Source: Arsenicibacter rosenii (GTDB lineage Bacteria > Bacteroidota > Bacteroidia > Cytophagales > Spirosomataceae). Taken from it: a stretch of 64,000 bases of DNA. The stretch spans positions 1 to 64,000 of the forward strand of contig NZ_MORL01000023.1 in assembly GCF_001870735.1 (NCBI RefSeq), in the 5' to 3' direction. The translations under genes and the position numbers were made by a program. Position 1 is the first letter of the stretch. Every line of letters begins with the position of its first letter. Under the pieces are notes generated by a model. The model ran no database searches. It was not told where the DNA came from and was given only the letters and a program-made list of their open reading frames with translations. Shown here piece by piece: positions 60,677 to 64,000 of this stretch.

Positions 60677-60922
60677 AGTTCAGTGATAAGATTAGCAGTG
60701 ACGTTTTCTATTACCTACTGCTATAATAGATTAACGTTTTTTAAAACAAAATAATTAACCCAAAATAAAATAATTTTATTGCATAAAATATGGCTTTATC
60801 TCATATTATCAGTTGATTGTCTGGTCAGGCTATTCTTTACAAAAGAACAGGTGTGTTATATAAGGAAAAAGGGGATTTCAGCGTTTTAATGCATAAAGAC
60901 GAATTTATCAGGAGACCGATCT

Positions 60923-62053
60923 ATGCGATTTGTGCTGTTTTCTGTAGGGCTTTGGCTGATAACCCAAGTGACGTTGCTGGCGCAGACAGGTAACCGTCAA
61001 TCCCCGATACACCAACACGCGTTTGTCTGCAACTACACGGGGCAGGCAGGCACTCAGTCGCTGTGTAACTACATGATGTATACAGCCTCAAACGGCCACG
61101 CCGAAAAAGTGGTCGACCGGATTCTAAAACCCATCGGTCTGGTACGGAACTTCAAAATCATCGAATGCCCCAATACCCGCAACTGCTTCGCTACTGTCGT
61201 CAGCGGGCAGCGGTTTATCATTTACGACGGGGCGTTTATGCAGCGCATCGAAGACATGACCGAAACCGACTGGTCGGCAATCAGCATCATGGCCCACGAA
61301 ATCGGTCACCACCTGCAGGGACATACCATCGACGGCAAAGGCGGTCAGCCCATGAAAGAAATTGAAGCCGACCGGTTTTCGGGCTTTGTGCTACATCAGT
61401 TAGGGGCCTCGCTCGACGAAGCGCTGATTGCCATCAAAACGCTTGGTGCCGAAGAAGCCACGACAACCCATCCGGCCAAACAGGCACGGATTGATGCGAT
61501 CCGGAAAGGCTGGACCGAAGCCGAAGAAATTTATCCGCAACAGGACAGCAACCGCATTGCCCGGAACACGGCGCAACGCCCGGCCAATCCGCTGGCGATG
61601 ACCAATCCGGATGCACCGGCTAAAGAAACCACAACTCCGGCAAAGGCGGTCGGAAAAACAAAAATCGGCTGCCTCAGCGGTGATTGCCAGGATGGGTATG
61701 GTATTTTTGTGAATCCAACGCTCGAAAAATACCAGGGTGACTTTGCCAACGGCAGTAAACATGGCGAAGGCGTACAGTTTTATCCCGACGGCAAAATGAA
61801 ATACAAGGGTACGTTTTCGGATGACGTCCGCTCGGGTAATGGCCTGTATTTCTACCGCAACGGCGATAAATACGTGGGTCAGTTTCAGGATAACCTGCCC
61901 CACGGTAAAGGCACGTATTACTTCTCGGATGGCGACCGGTTTGTCGGTACCTTCATCAAAGGAAAGCGCGAAGGCTTTGGTATTCTCTACAATACCGACG
62001 GAACCCAGGAATCAGGAAACTACGAAAATGACGAGCTGGTAGAGGAGAATTAA
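60923..62053 (+). CDS. M48-like metallopeptidase fused to MORN repeats
   Basis: A 376-residue exported protein (signal peptide about 1-20). Residues 60-200 carry a gluzincin core, MAHEIGHHLQGH (His125, Glu126, His129), with the third-ligand region EIEADRFSGF (Glu148). After a Thr/Ala-rich linker, residues 245-370 hold about five MORN repeats (YQGDFANGSKHGEGVQFYPDGK, YVGQFQDNLPHGKG and others), which often bind lipids or act as scaffolds. Probably a periplasmic or outer-membrane-linked peptidase; the substrate is unknown. A GH9 gene follows closely. Confidence 0.82.
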   Translation: MRFVLFSVGLWLITQVTLLAQTGNRQSPIHQHAFVCNYTGQAGTQSLCNYMMYTASNGHAEKVVDRILKPIGLVRNFKIIECPNTRNCFATVVSGQRFIIYDGAFMQRIEDMTETDWSAISIMAHEIGHHLQGHTIDGKGGQPMKEIEADRFSGFVLHQLGASLDEALIAIKTLGAEEATTTHPAKQARIDAIRKGWTEAEEIYPQQDSNRIARNTAQRPANPLAMTNPDAPAKETTTPAKAVGKTKIGCLSGDCQDGYGIFVNPTLEKYQGDFANGSKHGEGVQFYPDGKMKYKGTFSDDVRSGNGLYFYRNGDKYVGQFQDNLPHGKGTYYFSDGDRFVGTFIKGKREGFGILYNTDGTQESGNYENDELVEEN

Positions 62054-62075
62054 TTCTTTCTCTATCTTCGCTTTC

Positions 62076-63848
62076 ATGAAAAACTTCCTCCTTTTTTCCT
62101 GTCTCTTACTCCTTGCATTCTCCTTCCGGTCTCCCGCCGATCAGCAAACATGGGTCCGGGTCAATCTGTTAGGCTATCGCCCCGACGGTGTTAAAGTAGC
62201 GGTCTGGGGCAGTAAAGCTCCGGATGCATCGCTCCGGACATTTTCGGTGGTTGATGCCGAAACGGGTGCCGTTGTCTGGACCGGCAAAGCCGGTAAGGCA
62301 TTCGGAGCTTACGGGCCGTTTACCCAAACTTACCGCTTAGATTTCTCTAAACTTACCAAATCCGGTAGCTACCGCATCAAAACCGAAACAACCGAATCGC
62401 CGGTTTTCCGCGTCGATGCCCGCGTATACGACGGTGCCGCCGATTTCTGTCTGCGGTACATGCGGCAGCAGCGCAGTGGTTTCAACCCTTACCTCAACGA
62501 TTCCTGCCATACCCACGATGGGTACACCATGTATGGCCCTATGCCCGACAGCACCCACATCGACGCGTCGGGCGGCTGGCATGATGCGTCGGACTACCTG
62601 CAATACGTAACCACCTCGGCCAATGCCACCTATCACCTCCTGGCCGCGTACCGCGACTTTCCGGAAGCGTTCGGCGATCAGCATCAGGCCAACGGACTGG
62701 CCGGCCGGAACCAGACCCCCGATGTGCTCGACGAAGCCCGCTGGGGCCTCGACTGGCTCCTGAAAATGCATCCGAAAGACGACTGGCTGTTTAACCAGCT
62801 CGGCGACGACCGCGACCATGCCGGCATGCGGATTCCGAAAGAAGATAATTTTTATGGCAAAGGCTTCGAGCGGCCGGTCTACTTCTGCACCGGTCAGCCA
62901 CAAGGTTTGTTTAAGTACAAAAACCGGGCAACCGGGGTCGCCTCAACCGCCGGCAAGGTGAGCAGTGCTTTTTCATTGGGCTATCAGCTATTGCAGGCGC
63001 GGGATGCGGGCTATGCGCAAAAACTACAGCACCGTGCCAATACGGCCTATGCGCTGGGCCTGAAAAAGCCGGGCGCCTGCCAGACCGCTCCGGGACGGGC
63101 ACCGTATTTTTACGAAGAAGACAACTGGACCGACGATATGGAGCTGGCTGCCGTAGCCCTGCATACCATCAACCCGAATCCGGCCTACCTGACACAGGCG
63201 CTCGGCTATGCCCGTCAGGAACCGGTTACGCCGTGGATTATCGCCGATACGGCCCGCCATTACCAATGGTATCCGTTTGTGAACGTGGGGCATTATGAAC
63301 TGGCAAAAAACCTGACCGGCAAATCGCGCAAAGAGGTCATTGCCTTTCTGCGGCAGGGTATTGACATTGTCTGGAAACGGGCGCAGCAAAACGGCTTTTA
63401 CCGTGGCGTGCCGTTTACGTGGTGCAGCAATAACCTGACGACATCCTTTGCTACCCAGTGCTACTGGTACCGGCAGCTATCGGGCGATGCCCGGTATGAG
63501 GAGCTCGAACAAGCCTGTTTCGACTGGCTATTCGGCTGCAATCCGTGGGGCAGCAGTTTCGTGTATGGCCTGCCTGGCAATGCTGACACGCCTACCGATC
63601 CGCACTCGGCCTTTACACACCTGAAAAAATACCCGATTGACGGCGGGCTGGTCGACGGTCCGGTATATGGCAGCATCTACCGGAACCTGATCGGTATTAC
63701 GCTGTACGAACCCGACGAATACGCGGAGTTTCAAAGCAAGTTGGTCATTTACCACGACGACTACGGTGATTATTCAACCAACGAACCGACCATGGATGGC
63801 ACGGCCTCACTGATTTACCTGCTGGCCGCTAAACAACATAGAAAATGA
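62076..63848 (+). CDS. Glycoside hydrolase family 9 enzyme
   Basis: A 590-residue secreted enzyme with signal peptide (about 1-20). Residues 25-115 form the CelD-type Ig-like N-terminal domain (VRVNLLGYRPDGVKVAVW…SGSYRI). The (alpha/alpha)6 barrel carries the catalytic base pair in GGWHDASDYLQY (Asp170, Asp173) and the acid Glu570 in TNEPTMDGTASLIYLLA. Family members cut beta-1,4-glucans or related glycans, endo or exo. No cellulose-binding module. It overlaps the next gene by four bases (ATGA), so the two are translationally coupled. Confidence 0.9.
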   Translation: MKNFLLFSCLLLLAFSFRSPADQQTWVRVNLLGYRPDGVKVAVWGSKAPDASLRTFSVVDAETGAVVWTGKAGKAFGAYGPFTQTYRLDFSKLTKSGSYRIKTETTESPVFRVDARVYDGAADFCLRYMRQQRSGFNPYLNDSCHTHDGYTMYGPMPDSTHIDASGGWHDASDYLQYVTTSANATYHLLAAYRDFPEAFGDQHQANGLAGRNQTPDVLDEARWGLDWLLKMHPKDDWLFNQLGDDRDHAGMRIPKEDNFYGKGFERPVYFCTGQPQGLFKYKNRATGVASTAGKVSSAFSLGYQLLQARDAGYAQKLQHRANTAYALGLKKPGACQTAPGRAPYFYEEDNWTDDMELAAVALHTINPNPAYLTQALGYARQEPVTPWIIADTARHYQWYPFVNVGHYELAKNLTGKSRKEVIAFLRQGIDIVWKRAQQNGFYRGVPFTWCSNNLTTSFATQCYWYRQLSGDARYEELEQACFDWLFGCNPWGSSFVYGLPGNADTPTDPHSAFTHLKKYPIDGGLVDGPVYGSIYRNLIGITLYEPDEYAEFQSKLVIYHDDYGDYSTNEPTMDGTASLIYLLAAKQHRK

Positions 63849-64000
63849 GTCGCAAGCGGGTAGCCGGCTTTCTTCTGTGGCTGCTGAGCCTCGGTATGGC
63901 TGTAGCCCAGCCAACCGGCCACTGGTTTAAGGGGGCCATTATACGGGGGGATACCAGCAAACGGCAGCTGGCACTGGTCTTTACCGGCGACGAATACGCC
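63845..64000 (+). CDS. Polysaccharide deacetylase family protein (partial)
   Basis: The window ends after 52 codons. The start has a signal peptide (MSRKRVAGFLLWLLSLGMAV, cut after AVAQ) and then KRQLALVFTGDEYA, which resembles the first strand of carbohydrate esterase 4-type deacetylases (LVFTGHEFADG in relatives). Overlap with the GH9 stop suggests joint use on an acetylated glycan such as chitin or xylan, an inference from family roles. The rest lies outside the window. Confidence 0.6.
   Translation, partial: MSRKRVAGFLLWLLSLGMAVAQPTGHWFKGAIIRGDTSKRQLALVFTGDEYA

Noticed and set aside
1-64000. CRISPR arrays, rRNA genes and intact insertion sequences
   Set aside because: No regularly spaced direct repeats, no rRNA-like stretches and no transposase frames were seen on either strand.

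Overview
The window looks like a piece of a Bacteroidota chromosome, most likely Cytophagales near Spirosoma, Fibrella or Larkinella. That placement is inferred from gene content: DUF4270, DUF4907 and PepSY-like lipoproteins, a short arginine decarboxylase, a queuine transglycosylase without its zinc cysteines, an ECF sigma factor with a membrane partner, and TAnnTTTG-type -7 promoter elements. The chromosomal backbone is about half GC. Two stretches are visibly more AT-rich and look acquired: about 1.4-9.4 kb and about 55.7-57.5 kb.

Layout. Positions 1-9400 are part of a genomic island next to a tRNA-Asn gene. It holds a remnant excisionase-like HTH, a P4-type tyrosine integrase and a leftward defence block: ietA (AAA ATPase), ietS (subtilase), a DUF2188 protein, a triple ubiquitin-like protein, a ThiF/E1-like enzyme, a DUF6527 protein and an HNH nuclease. 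A structured RNA candidate lies between the two halves. Core genes follow at 9.6-24 kb: rsmG, a glycosyltransferase, tgt, an exonuclease, the fatty-acid/ribosome operon yceD-rpmF-plsX-fabH-efp-accB-accC, valS, a HAD phosphatase and speA. From 25.6 to 35 kb are envelope genes: a glycosyltransferase, a DUF4270/DUF4907/Kelch operon, an outer-membrane-type protein, a three-repeat PepSY-like lipoprotein, a Rieske protein with an SGNH-like partner, and an ECF sigma gene overlapping a membrane protein. From 35 to 40 kb is a probable phosphonate-use cassette: PhnX-like hydrolase, FAD oxidoreductase, sodium:solute symporter and AraC regulator. At 40-43 kb are a DUF58 protein, an M3 peptidase and a small lipoprotein. 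At 43.4-50.1 kb is a surface-glycan cluster. From 50 to 55.4 kb are mixed metabolic genes including metB. An AT-rich insert at 55.7-57.7 kb carries a secreted zincin-like lipoprotein with its start codon out of frame across an (AT)8 tract. The window ends with a Fic AMP transferase, an S41 peptidase, an M48-like/MORN fusion, a GH9 glycosidase and the start of a polysaccharide deacetylase.

Most interesting points. (1) An IetAS ATPase-protease pair sits directly upstream of a bacterial ubiquitin-like conjugation cassette in one orientation. This suggests, as inference only, a tag-and-degrade immune system resembling the ubiquitin-proteasome logic. (2) A three-way-junction RNA candidate with its own terminator lies between the two halves. 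(3) Loss of one AT unit would fuse the zincin lipoprotein to a clean lipoprotein signal, so it is a candidate phase-variable surface protein. (4) Unusually long hairpins separate genes inside the yceD-accC operon and elsewhere.
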